A stretch of 17,098 bases of DNA from DATAVK01 sp036267755 (GTDB lineage: Bacteria > Actinomycetota > Actinomycetes > JAFAQI01). The DNA lies in contig DATAVK010000095.1 of assembly GCA_036267755.1 (NCBI GenBank), positions 1 through 17,098 on the forward strand, written 5' to 3'. Shown here piece after piece: positions 8,278 to 14,972 of the stretch; the first letter of the stretch is position 1, and the number at the start of each line of letters is the position of its first letter. Both the position numbers and the translations under genes were made by a program. The notes beneath the pieces are model-generated. The model searched no databases. It saw nothing but the letters and a program-made list of their open reading frames with translations, and was not told the origin of the DNA.

Positions 8278-9027
8278 TCAGCGTCCCTGGTTCTTCACCG
8301 CATCGATCGCGTCGGCGGCTGCCGCCGGGTCGAGGTAGGTCCCGCCCTTGGTCACCGGGCGCAGGTCGTCGTCGAGGTCGTAGCGCAGCGGGATCCCGGT
8401 CGGGATGTTGAGCCCGACGATGGTCTGCTCGTCGATGCCGTCGAGGTGCTTGACGAGTGCCCGCAACGAGTTGCCGTGGGCGACCACGAGGACGGTCGCG
8501 CCGGAGCGCAGATCGGGGACGATCGCGTCGTACCAGTAGGGCAGCAGCCGCTCGACCACGTCGGCCAGGCATTCGGTGCGGGGAATGATCTCCGGCGCTA
8601 GTGCCGCGTAGCGGACGTCGCCGGCCTGGGAGTACTCAGCGTCATCGGCGATCGGCGGCGGTGGCGTGTCATAGGAGCGGCGCCAGACCATGAACTGCTC
8701 ATCGCCATACTGCTCGCGAATCGCGGCCTTGTCCTTGCCCTGCAGGTCGCCGTAGTGCCGCTCGTTGAGCCGCCAGGACCGGCGTACCGGGATCCAGGGC
8801 CGATCCACGACGTCGAGCGTGCTCTGCGCGGTGTCGATCGCCCGGCGCAGCAACGAGGTGTGGAGCAGGTCGGGCAGCACCGTGTGCTCGGCGAGCAGCT
8901 CGCCGGCGCGTCGCGCCTCCGCCCGGCCGGTGTCGGTCAGGCCGACGTCGACCCAGCCGGTGAACTGGTTGGTGGCGTTCCACTCGCTCTGGCCATGGCG
9001 GAGCAGCAACAACGTGCCGACGGTCAT
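8278..9027 (-). CDS. gpmA: 2,3-bisphosphoglycerate-dependent phosphoglycerate mutase
   Basis: A 249-residue glycolytic enzyme that interconverts 3- and 2-phosphoglycerate. The phosphorylated histidine is His11 in LLRHGQSEWN, followed by NQFTGWVDVGLTDTG. Glu89-Arg90-His91-Tyr92 (NERHYGDLQGKDKA) and the second catalytic histidine, His184 (VVAHGNSLRALVKHL), are in place. Length and motifs are typical of dPGM. The start at 9027 gives MTVGTLLLLRHG; an open frame reaching 9075 adds a non-conserved leader. It lies 57 bp downstream of the YbjN-domain gene in the mshA-ybjN-gpmA order known from other actinobacteria. Confidence 0.96.
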   Translation of the reverse strand: MTVGTLLLLRHGQSEWNATNQFTGWVDVGLTDTGRAEARRAGELLAEHTVLPDLLHTSLLRRAIDTAQSTLDVVDRPWIPVRRSWRLNERHYGDLQGKDKAAIREQYGDEQFMVWRRSYDTPPPPIADDAEYSQAGDVRYAALAPEIIPRTECLADVVERLLPYWYDAIVPDLRSGATVLVVAHGNSLRALVKHLDGIDEQTIVGLNIPTGIPLRYDLDDDLRPVTKGGTYLDPAAAADAIDAVKNQGR

Positions 9028-9084
9028 GCCTCGACATCCTGCCGGAAGGGTGCCCGCGCCAACATTTCGGCCCACGCCCCTACC

Positions 9085-9645
9085 TCATCCGTGGGAAGTG
9101 GAGGGCGACGGCGGCAAATCCGGGTCGCCCGGGTCGCTCGGGCGGTTGGCGGGGTCGGCGAAGCGGGCAAAGGCGGCGAGGTTCGCCAGCGACTCACCCC
9201 GGCTGACCCGCCAGTCCCACTCCCGCTCGATCGAGGACCGGAACCCGATCTCGAGCGCGACGTCGAACCAGTCGTCGGCGTAGGTGAGCACGCTGCCGAG
9301 CAACCGGTCGAGCTCGTCCGGCTCGACCGACGACAGCGGCACCCGACCGACCAGGTAGACGTCCCCGAGGTGGTCGACCGAGAACGAGACGCCGTACATC
9401 CGGGCATTGCGCTGCAGCAGCCAGCGGTAGAACGCCTCTTGGTTCTCATCCGGCCGGCGGCAGAAGAACGCCTCGATGTGCAGCGAGTGGTCGCCGATGA
9501 CGAACCAGGTCACCGTCGCGAGCTTCCGCACCCCCGGCAGCCGGACCACGAACGAGCCAGGAGTGGGCTCCTCGAACTCCAGCTCGCGTTCGACCAGGGT
9601 TTGCCGCAGCACCTCGGCAAGATCGGATCCGGAGGGCTCGCTCAC
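9085..9645 (-). CDS. YbjN domain-containing protein
   Basis: A 186-residue cytoplasmic protein with a YbjN/type III secretion chaperone-like fold (about 8-160). Typical features are the strand-rich first half (GSFVVRLPGVRKLATVTWFVIGD), the segment FYRWLLQRNARMYGVSFSVD and the strand DVYLVGRVPL. The C-terminal tail is Pro/Asp/Ser-rich and disordered. The same domain sits next to mshA in Mycobacterium tuberculosis (Rv0487 beside Rv0486), so the association is conserved, but its role is unknown. The GTG start overlaps the mshA stop by four bases (GTGA), which suggests coupled translation. It may be a chaperone or regulator of a neighbour; that is inference. Confidence 0.9.
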   Translation of the reverse strand: MSEPSGSDLAEVLRQTLVERELEFEEPTPGSFVVRLPGVRKLATVTWFVIGDHSLHIEAFFCRRPDENQEAFYRWLLQRNARMYGVSFSVDHLGDVYLVGRVPLSSVEPDELDRLLGSVLTYADDWFDVALEIGFRSSIEREWDWRVSRGESLANLAAFARFADPANRPSDPGDPDLPPSPSTSHG

Positions 9646-10874
9646 AGGCCGCGGTAGACCTCGACGAGACGCGACGCCGTCGCAAACCAGCCGAACTCAC
9701 GCGCATGCTCGACCCCACCGGCCGCCATCGCGGCTCGACGGTCCGGGTCGGCGAGCAGGGAGCCGACCGCCCGCGCCCACGTCTCCGGCTTGTGGTCGTC
9801 GATCAGCAGCCCCGAGACGCCCTCGCGCACCGCGGTCCGCAGCCCGCCCACGCCCGCCGCGACGACCGGCGTGCCGCAGGCCTGCGACTCCACCGCCACC
9901 AACCCGAAGGACTCGGTGTACGACGGCACCAGCGTGAGGTCCGCTGCCCGGTAGTAGTCCGCCAGCTCGGATTGCGGGACCGGCCGCTCGAAACGGACCA
10001 CGTCGGCGATGCCAAGCGACCCGGCCAGCTTGTGCAGGTGCTCCGGCTGCGCGAGCCCGGAGCCCGACGGCCCGCCCACCACGGCGACCACGAGCCGGTC
10101 GCGGATCGACGGGTTGGCCGCCAGCAACTCGGCGGCCGCGCGCAGCACCACGTCGGGTCCCTTGAGCGCCTGGATCCGGCCGACGAACAGCAACATGATC
10201 GCGTCGTCGGCGACCCCGAGACGACGTCGGGCGAGAGCACGCGGCCCTGGCGCGAAGACACCGAGGTCTACACCGGGCGCGATCGTTGCCAACTGGGACG
10301 GCTTCGCGTCGTACAGGTCGGCGAGCTGCGCGGCCTCGTCGGAGGTCGACGCGACCAGCCGGTCGGCCGCCTCGACGACCTGGGCCTCACCAATCGCCCG
10401 AAGCGCCGGCTCCGGGCAGTCGCCGTCGGCTAGCGCGGCGTTCTTCACCCGCGCCATCGTGTGCATGGTGTGGACCAGCGGCACGCCCCAGCGCTCCTTC
10501 GCCAGCCAGCCCACCTGCCCGGACAGCCAGTAGTGCGAGTGCACCAGGTCGAACCACCCCGGCTCGTGAGCGGCTTCCTCGCGGAGCACGCCGCTGGTGA
10601 ACGCGCACAGCTGAGCCGGCAGGTCGTTCTTGTCCAGGCCCTCGAACGGCCCCGCCGTGATGTGGCGGACCGAGACGCCGGGGACCAGCTCCACCCGCGG
10701 CGGCAGCTCGCTACAGGTTGCCCGGGTGAAGATCTCCACCTCGATGCCCATGCCGGCGAGCTGCTTGGAAACCTCGCTGATGTAGACGTTCATGCCGCCC
10801 GCGTCGCCGCCGCCGGGCTGGTCCAGAGGGGACGTATGCACGGACAGCGTCGCGATCCGCCGCGGCAGCCCCAT
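9642..10874 (-). CDS. mshA: D-inositol-3-phosphate glycosyltransferase (mycothiol synthesis, first step)
   Basis: A 410-residue GT4-family glycosyltransferase that joins GlcNAc from UDP-GlcNAc to 1-L-myo-inositol 3-phosphate, the committed step of mycothiol synthesis. The N-terminus carries the MshA signature LSVHTSPLDQPGGGDAGGMNVY (10-31). The UDP-binding C-terminal domain contains GVDLGVFAPG, FVGRIQALKGPDVVLRA and the EX7E motif ESFGLVAVE (321-329). The ATG at 10874 is preferred: CAGGAT lies 6 nt before it and AGGA is at acceptable ribosome-binding distance. An in-frame GTG at 10895 with GGAGG four bases upstream is a real alternative and would add seven residues. It overlaps the YbjN gene and is divergent from the dehydrogenase/isomerase operon. 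Confidence 0.95.
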   Translation of the reverse strand: MGLPRRIATLSVHTSPLDQPGGGDAGGMNVYISEVSKQLAGMGIEVEIFTRATCSELPPRVELVPGVSVRHITAGPFEGLDKNDLPAQLCAFTSGVLREEAAHEPGWFDLVHSHYWLSGQVGWLAKERWGVPLVHTMHTMARVKNAALADGDCPEPALRAIGEAQVVEAADRLVASTSDEAAQLADLYDAKPSQLATIAPGVDLGVFAPGPRALARRRLGVADDAIMLLFVGRIQALKGPDVVLRAAAELLAANPSIRDRLVVAVVGGPSGSGLAQPEHLHKLAGSLGIADVVRFERPVPQSELADYYRAADLTLVPSYTESFGLVAVESQACGTPVVAAGVGGLRTAVREGVSGLLIDDHKPETWARAVGSLLADPDRRAAMAAGGVEHAREFGWFATASRLVEVYRGL

Positions 10875-10880
10875 GACTCC

Positions 10881-10886
10881 ATCCTG
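10881..10886 (-). promoter_or_regulatory. Putative -10 element of mshA
   Basis: CAGGAT on the minus strand ends 6 nt before ATG 10874, similar in geometry to the other candidate leaderless starts here. The bases also form part of a possible Shine-Dalgarno, so the assignment is uncertain. Confidence 0.3.
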
Positions 10887-10920
10887 CCGGATCACTGGGC
10901 CTCCATGCCAGGGCGCCTCG

Positions 10921-10926
10921 TAGTCT
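10921..10926 (+). promoter_or_regulatory. Putative -10 element of the dehydrogenase/isomerase operon (leaderless)
   Basis: TAGTCT fits TAnnnT and is followed by exactly 7 nt and then the ATG at 10934. No Shine-Dalgarno is present, so a leaderless mRNA is likely. It sits back to back with the mshA start, only about 60 bp away. Confidence 0.5.
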
Positions 10927-10933
10927 CTCCCCG

Positions 10934-11680
10934 ATGAGCAGAGGAACCGCGGTCGTCACCGGCGCCAGCAGCGGCATCGGTGCTGCCACTGCGCGCCGGC
11001 TTGTGCACGAGGGGTACGACGTCATTGCGGCCGCGCGCCGTGCCGACCGGCTCACGGCCCTCGCCGACGAGATCGGGTGCGGCGCGGTCGTGCTCGACGT
11101 CACGGACGAGAGCTCGGTGCGGGAGCTGGCGGACGCGATCGGTGACTGCCATGTCCTGGTCAACAACGCCGGCGGCGCGTTCGGTCTCGCACCGGTCGCG
11201 GAGGCCTCCGACGACGACTGGCAGCGGATGTGGGACGTCAACGTCATGGGGACGATGCGGGTGACCCGCGCGCTGCTTCCCAAGCTCGAGGCGAGCGGCG
11301 ACGGGGTGATCGTCAACCTCACCTCGACCGCCGGCTATGTCGCCTACGAGGGCGGCGGCGGGTATGTCGCCGCGAAGAGCGCGGAGGTCGCGGTGACCCG
11401 GACGCTGCGGCTGGAGCTGCTCGGCAAGCCGATCCGGATCGTCGAGGTCGCACCCGGCATGGTCGAGACCGAGGAGTTCACACTCAACCGGCTCGGTGGT
11501 GACCGGGCGAAGGCCGCGGCGACGTACGCCGGCGTACCCGGGCCGCTGTCCGCCGACGACATCGCGGACTGCATCGCCTGGGCCGTCACCCGACCATGGA
11601 ACGTCAACATCGATCAGATCGTGGTCCGGCCGCGAGCCCAGGCCGCTCAGCACCGGCTCTACCGGGAGGACCCGAAATGA
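10934..11680 (+). CDS. Short-chain dehydrogenase/reductase (SDR), NAD(P)-dependent
   Basis: A 248-residue classical SDR oxidoreductase. The Rossmann motif TGASSGIG is at 9-16, NNAG at 77-80, and the catalytic set is Asn103 (DVNVMG), Ser131 (NLTSTAG), Tyr144 and Lys148 (YVAAK). Arg35-Arg36 after the second strand (AAARRADRL) suggest a preference for NADP(H). The C-terminal half resembles the YdfG/serine 3-dehydrogenase-like group (VAPGMVETEEF, ending with PWNVNIDQIVVRP). The substrate is not predictable. The gene ends in an ATGA overlap with the mycothiol-dependent isomerase-like gene, so the two form an operon divergent from mshA. Confidence 0.93.
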   Translation: MSRGTAVVTGASSGIGAATARRLVHEGYDVIAAARRADRLTALADEIGCGAVVLDVTDESSVRELADAIGDCHVLVNNAGGAFGLAPVAEASDDDWQRMWDVNVMGTMRVTRALLPKLEASGDGVIVNLTSTAGYVAYEGGGGYVAAKSAEVAVTRTLRLELLGKPIRIVEVAPGMVETEEFTLNRLGGDRAKAAATYAGVPGPLSADDIADCIAWAVTRPWNVNIDQIVVRPRAQAAQHRLYREDPK

Positions 11681-12408
11681 CGACACCGGCGTACTCCGAG
11701 CTGATCGCAGCGGTGCGCGGCGAGGGTGAGGGGGTCATCGCCGCCGCCCGGCTCGGCCTCGACGCGCCCGTCACCACCTGCCCCGGCTGGGACGTCGGCC
11801 GGCTGATCCGGCACGTCACCCGCGTCTACCAGACCGCGGAGTACGTCGTTGCGCATCGCCTCACGCAGGAGCCGGAGGAGTGGCCGGAGCGGCCGGAGGG
11901 CGACCCCATCGAGGCGCTCGGGTCGTTGCTCGACGATCTGGTGTCGGCGCTGCGCGACTGCGACCCGGACACCTCGGTGTGGAACTGGTCGACGGTCGAG
12001 GAGCCCGTCGCTGCGTTCTGGGCGCGCCGGATGGCCCACGAGTCGTCGGTGCACCGCTTCGACGCGCAGATCGCCCACGCCATGCCGCAGCCGATCGACG
12101 CCGAGCTGGCGGCCGACGGTCTCGACGAGCTCATCGACGTACTGTCACCGCGGATCTACTCGCGCGCGGACGGCGGCGGCCCGGAGGGCTCCGTGCAGCT
12201 GCAGTCCTCCGACGACGGCGCGTGGTGCCTCGGACTCGAACCCGACGCGGTGCGGCGGCTCGACGTCATCACGAAGCCGGACGCGAGTGCCAGCGGCACG
12301 TCGAGCACGTTGCTGCTCGCTGCCTACGGCCGGGTGCCGTGGTCGTCGCTGACGGTCGAAGGGGACATCGGACTGCTCGAGCGGTGGTCCGCGACCATGA
12401 AGTTCTGA
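11677..12408 (+). CDS. Maleylpyruvate isomerase family, mycothiol-dependent (DinB-like) protein
   Basis: A 243-residue member of the mycothiol-dependent maleylpyruvate isomerase (MDMPI) group of the DinB superfamily. The N-terminal four-helix metal-binding domain (about 1-140) shows the predicted metal triad: His46 (RLIRHVTRVY), then Glu122 and His126 in AHESSVHR. These match His52, Glu144 and His148 of the Corynebacterium enzyme in spacing and surroundings. The C-terminal MDMPI domain (about 150-243) follows. Many family members use mycothiol as cofactor or transfer it; the true substrate is unknown. The start ATG lies inside the dehydrogenase stop (ATGA), with the Shine-Dalgarno GGGAGG about 8 nt upstream. 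Its position next to mshA, which makes mycothiol, supports the link. Confidence 0.9.
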   Translation: MTTPAYSELIAAVRGEGEGVIAAARLGLDAPVTTCPGWDVGRLIRHVTRVYQTAEYVVAHRLTQEPEEWPERPEGDPIEALGSLLDDLVSALRDCDPDTSVWNWSTVEEPVAAFWARRMAHESSVHRFDAQIAHAMPQPIDAELAADGLDELIDVLSPRIYSRADGGGPEGSVQLQSSDDGAWCLGLEPDAVRRLDVITKPDASASGTSSTLLLAAYGRVPWSSLTVEGDIGLLERWSATMKF

Positions 12409-12438
12409 GAACTCAGCGCGGTTCTGCGACTCAGCGCG
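12402..12438. repeat. Imperfect 18-19 bp tandem duplication spanning two convergent stop codons
   Basis: The segment 12402-12420 starting GTTCTGAGAACTCAGCGCG is followed directly by 12421-12438, GTTCTGCGACTCAGCGCG; they differ by one base and one indel. The first copy contains the stop of the isomerase-like gene, the second the stop of the phosphatase gene. On the minus strand a second in-frame TGA occurs 18 nt after the real stop. Confidence 0.75.
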
Positions 12439-13579
12439 TCACGGCGAGCAACGGCACCAGCAGCTCGCGGTCGGTGAGCGAACCGTGATGGCCGGGAAGC
12501 GACGACAGCCGCGACTCGCGCCGGCGTTGCACGACGCCGAGGTCGCCCCTCGACATCGCGAGCACGTCGCCGATCCGGCCTCGCGCGGTCGGCGACACGA
12601 TCGGACCGAACAGCCCCGAGGCGATGGCGTCGTCGCGGGTGATGACCCAGGCTCGCTCGCCGAGCAGCTCGGTCCAGATCGCCAGCACATCCTCGGCGGC
12701 GCCGGGCTCGCAGTGCACGTGTCGCATCCGGGGCTCCCCGGCCAGGGCGACCACGCCGTTGCGCAGCGGTGAGTCGGGGGCGTCCGCGTCGACCGTCGCG
12801 TCGGCCGGCATGTCCGCCATCCCATGGTCCGACGTGACGAGCAGCGTGGTCCCGGGCGGGAGCCGGTCGGCGAGCAACTCGACGTGCCGGTCGACCAGGC
12901 TGAGCTGGGCATCCCAGGCATCCGTCGACGCGCCCCGGACGTGGCCGACGAAATCGAGCTCCGAGATGTAGGCGTAGACCAGCGAGCGGTGGCCGTGGTC
13001 GGCGACCGAGGCCGCGATCGCGATCGCGTCGCCGGCGGTCGTGCAGCCGTGGTAGCGGCCGCCCCGGAAAACCGCCCGGGTCAGGCCGGTGCCTTCGAAG
13101 GCGCGGGAGTTCGCGATGCTCACGCTGACGCCGGCGTCCGCGGCCAGCTCCCACATCGTGGACCGCGGCTGCACCACCTCTGGCACCAGCCGGTCGCGCA
13201 GGTCGTCCTTGCGGCCGACCGGCTGCCAGGCCAGCCAGTTCACGACGTTGCCCGACTCCTCGTCGTACGACGTGTAGCCGGTGATGCCGTGCTGCCCGGC
13301 GGGGACGCCGGTCGACAGCGAGGCCATCGAGGTCGCCGTGGTCGAGGGGAAGCCGACGGTCAGCTCGGTGCACGCCATCGATGACAGGTACGGCGCTGCC
13401 GCGGCATGCTCGCGCATCGACACCAGGCCGAGACCGTCGACGAGCAGGACGACGGCTCGCTGGGTGGGGGCGAGCCCGAGCCGGTTCTCGCCGCCGGCGT
13501 CCATGGCGGCGAGCACGGACGGCAGGACGTCGGAGATGGACGCCTCGCCGTACCGCGGGACCGGGAATGCTGGGGTCAC
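12431..13579 (-). CDS. Alkaline phosphatase superfamily hydrolase (type I phosphodiesterase/nucleotide pyrophosphatase-like)
   Basis: A 382-residue two-metal hydrolase. The metal and nucleophile positions follow the family order: Asp48 (VLLVDGLG), a nucleophile Thr in FPSTTATSMASLSTG (Thr80 or Thr81), Asp209 and His213 (SELDFVGH), Asp251 and His252 (TSDHGM), and a late His364/His365 (LPGHHGSL). It should cleave phosphodiesters or phosphomonoesters; the substrate is not known. There is no clear signal peptide or membrane segment, so it is probably cytoplasmic. The GTG start overlaps the stop of the AlaX-like gene by four bases (GTGA) and there is no strong Shine-Dalgarno, so translation probably depends on the upstream gene. 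Confidence 0.9.
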   Translation of the reverse strand: MTPAFPVPRYGEASISDVLPSVLAAMDAGGENRLGLAPTQRAVVLLVDGLGLVSMREHAAAAPYLSSMACTELTVGFPSTTATSMASLSTGVPAGQHGITGYTSYDEESGNVVNWLAWQPVGRKDDLRDRLVPEVVQPRSTMWELAADAGVSVSIANSRAFEGTGLTRAVFRGGRYHGCTTAGDAIAIAASVADHGHRSLVYAYISELDFVGHVRGASTDAWDAQLSLVDRHVELLADRLPPGTTLLVTSDHGMADMPADATVDADAPDSPLRNGVVALAGEPRMRHVHCEPGAAEDVLAIWTELLGERAWVITRDDAIASGLFGPIVSPTARGRIGDVLAMSRGDLGVVQRRRESRLSSLPGHHGSLTDRELLVPLLAVTR

Positions 13580-14295
13580 TGCGGCAGCCGGACCCGCAGC
13601 CGGCGGAAGCCCTTGCCCTTGTTCTCGACCTTGACGACCTCCATGCCGCCGATCTGCTTCGTCGACGCGACATGGGTGCCGCCGTCGGCCTGGGTGTCCA
13701 GGCCGACGATGTCGACGATCCGCACCTCGGTCAGGCCGGGCGGCAGCAGGTTGGTCGCGGTCCGGATGATGTCAGGGATCGCGAACGCCTCGTCGTAGGG
13801 CAGCACCGAGACGTCGATCCGCCGGTCGGCGTCGATCTCCTTGGCGCAGGCCGCCGCGATCGAGTCCTTGAACCCCTCGGGGACCTCCGGCAGGTTGAAG
13901 TCCATCCGGGCCTCGAGCGGCTCCATGTTGCCGCCGGTCACCAGCGCGCCGTAGTCGCGGAAGACGACACCGGCGAGCAGGTGCAGCCCGGAGTGGGTGC
14001 GCATCAGGGCAGTACGCCGGTCGTCGTCGAGGGCGCCCTGCACCGACGTACCGGTCGTCGGGATCGGGTCGTCCTCGGCGGGGATCAGGTAGACGTCGTC
14101 GGCCGTGTGCCGGGCGCCGACGATCCGAGTCTGGACGCCGCCCCAGAGCAGCACCCCGTGGTCCGGCGGCTGCCCGCCGCCACCGGGGTAGAAGGCGGAG
14201 CGGTCCAGGATGATCCCGTCGGCGTCGCTGCTGAGCACGACGGCCTCCCACTCGCGCAGGGTCGCGTCGGTCAGCTCCAACCGGTGGGTGGCCAC
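13576..14295 (-). CDS. AlaX-like alanyl-tRNA editing protein
   Basis: A 239-residue free-standing relative of the alanyl-tRNA synthetase editing domain, expected to hydrolyse Ser-tRNA(Ala) or Gly-tRNA(Ala). The glycine-rich FYPGGGGQPPDHG (35-47) and the metal motif HSGLH (His101, His105) are clear. The second metal motif reads QADGGTHV (202-209) with His208 present but Asp204 where the alanyl-tRNA synthetase family motif CGGTH has cysteine. The start is GTG 14295: a longer frame to 14655 would run into a divergent gene and has no family similarity. TAGCCT lies exactly 7 nt before the GTG, so a leaderless mRNA is likely. It is followed by the phosphatase-superfamily gene with a four-base overlap. 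Confidence 0.9.
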   Translation of the reverse strand: MATHRLELTDATLREWEAVVLSSDADGIILDRSAFYPGGGGQPPDHGVLLWGGVQTRIVGARHTADDVYLIPAEDDPIPTTGTSVQGALDDDRRTALMRTHSGLHLLAGVVFRDYGALVTGGNMEPLEARMDFNLPEVPEGFKDSIAAACAKEIDADRRIDVSVLPYDEAFAIPDIIRTATNLLPPGLTEVRIVDIVGLDTQADGGTHVASTKQIGGMEVVKVENKGKGFRRLRVRLPQ

Positions 14296-14302
14296 GTCTG
14301 GC

Positions 14303-14308
14303 AGGCTA
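14303..14308 (-). promoter_or_regulatory. Putative -10 element of the AlaX-like gene (leaderless)
   Basis: TAGCCT on the minus strand fits TAnnnT, and 7 nt separate it from the GTG start, the same spacing as for cysS and the dehydrogenase gene. No Shine-Dalgarno is seen. Confidence 0.5.
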
Positions 14309-14354
14309 CGACCAAGCCGACGGTGAGCGGCGCCCCGATCGCGAACGACGACCC

Positions 14355-14359
14355 AGGAG
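14355..14359 (+). promoter_or_regulatory. Ribosome binding site that fixes the start of the 79-residue gene
   Basis: AGGAG is complementary to the 16S rRNA 3' end and lies five bases before ATG 14365. It shows that the gene begins here rather than in the long open frame running through from the antisense side of the AlaX-like gene. Confidence 0.7.
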
Positions 14360-14364
14360 ATCCG

Positions 14365-14604
14365 ATGGCGACAGTGGTACTGGTCGGAGGCTCGCGCGAC
14401 GGCGAGAGCACGGTGGTGGACGACGACGTGCGGCGGTTGCTCGCTCACTCGGACGCGCCGGGGCTGCTCGACATCTACGAGCCGACCGGCGAGCGACAGC
14501 ATCTGGCCGGCAACGAGGACCCTGCGGAGGTCTACGCCTTCGTCGGCCAGGAGCCGCTCGGTGACCTGGCACCGGAGTCGTTGCACCTGCCGCCGAAGGC
14601 GTGA
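14365..14604 (+). CDS. Small protein of unknown function (79 residues)
   Basis: A 79-residue acidic protein beginning MATVVLVGGSRDGESTVVDD and ending LHLPPKA. It is supported by a strong Shine-Dalgarno (AGGAG at 14355-14359, five bases before the ATG), by its position in a gap between divergent and convergent neighbours, and by codon use with G/C third positions. The first strand (ATVVLVGGSRDGE) followed by LLDIYEPTGERQHL and AEVYAFVGQEPL suggests a small beta-rich fold. There is no signal peptide or membrane segment, so it is cytoplasmic. I recognise no family and no catalytic motif. It is divergent from the AlaX-like gene and its stop lies 13 bp from the DUF2516 stop. Confidence 0.78.
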   Translation: MATVVLVGGSRDGESTVVDDDVRRLLAHSDAPGLLDIYEPTGERQHLAGNEDPAEVYAFVGQEPLGDLAPESLHLPPKA

Positions 14605-14617
14605 GCCGGCGCTTTGC

Positions 14618-14917
14618 TTACCAGGGGCCGTAGGGGCCCTGCGAGCTGCTGCCACCGCTGATCCCTCGAACGGCGGGCCGGACGTCGAGCAGGTAGATCA
14701 ACGCAGCGATCAGCCCGACCACGCTGAGGAATCCCGCCAGGCTGAACAGGAACGCGACCACGAGGATCGCCACCCAGGCGGTCTTGTGCAGCTTGCCGGC
14801 GGCGCGGTAGGCCGCGTCGGTGTGCAGCAGCGAGTCGACGAAGGCGTACACGATGACGACGAGGATCGCCACGTGGATGATGAGGAACACGCCGTTGAGC
14901 GGCGACAGAAGATTCAT
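14618..14917 (-). CDS. DUF2516 family membrane protein
   Basis: A 99-residue membrane protein matching the actinobacterial DUF2516 family. Three hydrophobic segments are seen (about 9-30, 46-60 and 62-77), separated by the conserved-looking linker LLHTDAAYRAAGKLHKTAWVAI. The C-terminus after DVRPAVR is a short Gly/Ser/Pro tail ending YGPW. The function is unknown. The start at 14917 gives MNLLSPLNG; the open frame to 15286 overlaps the divergent exported-protein gene and is not used. A TACCCT hexamer lies 9 nt before the ATG and GGGA 5 nt before it, so the transcript may be leaderless or have a very short leader. It is convergent with the 79-residue gene. Confidence 0.86.
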   Translation of the reverse strand: MNLLSPLNGVFLIIHVAILVVIVYAFVDSLLHTDAAYRAAGKLHKTAWVAILVVAFLFSLAGFLSVVGLIAALIYLLDVRPAVRGISGGSSSQGPYGPW

Positions 14918-14972
14918 AGCAATCCCAGGGTACGGCGAGGAACCACGAGACAGCGCGGTACGTCGAAACGCC

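Noticed and set aside
12324..13673. Minus-strand open frame of about 450 codons in another frame over the phosphatase gene
   Set aside because: The phosphatase frame has all catalytic motifs; this one is Arg/Ala-rich without any.
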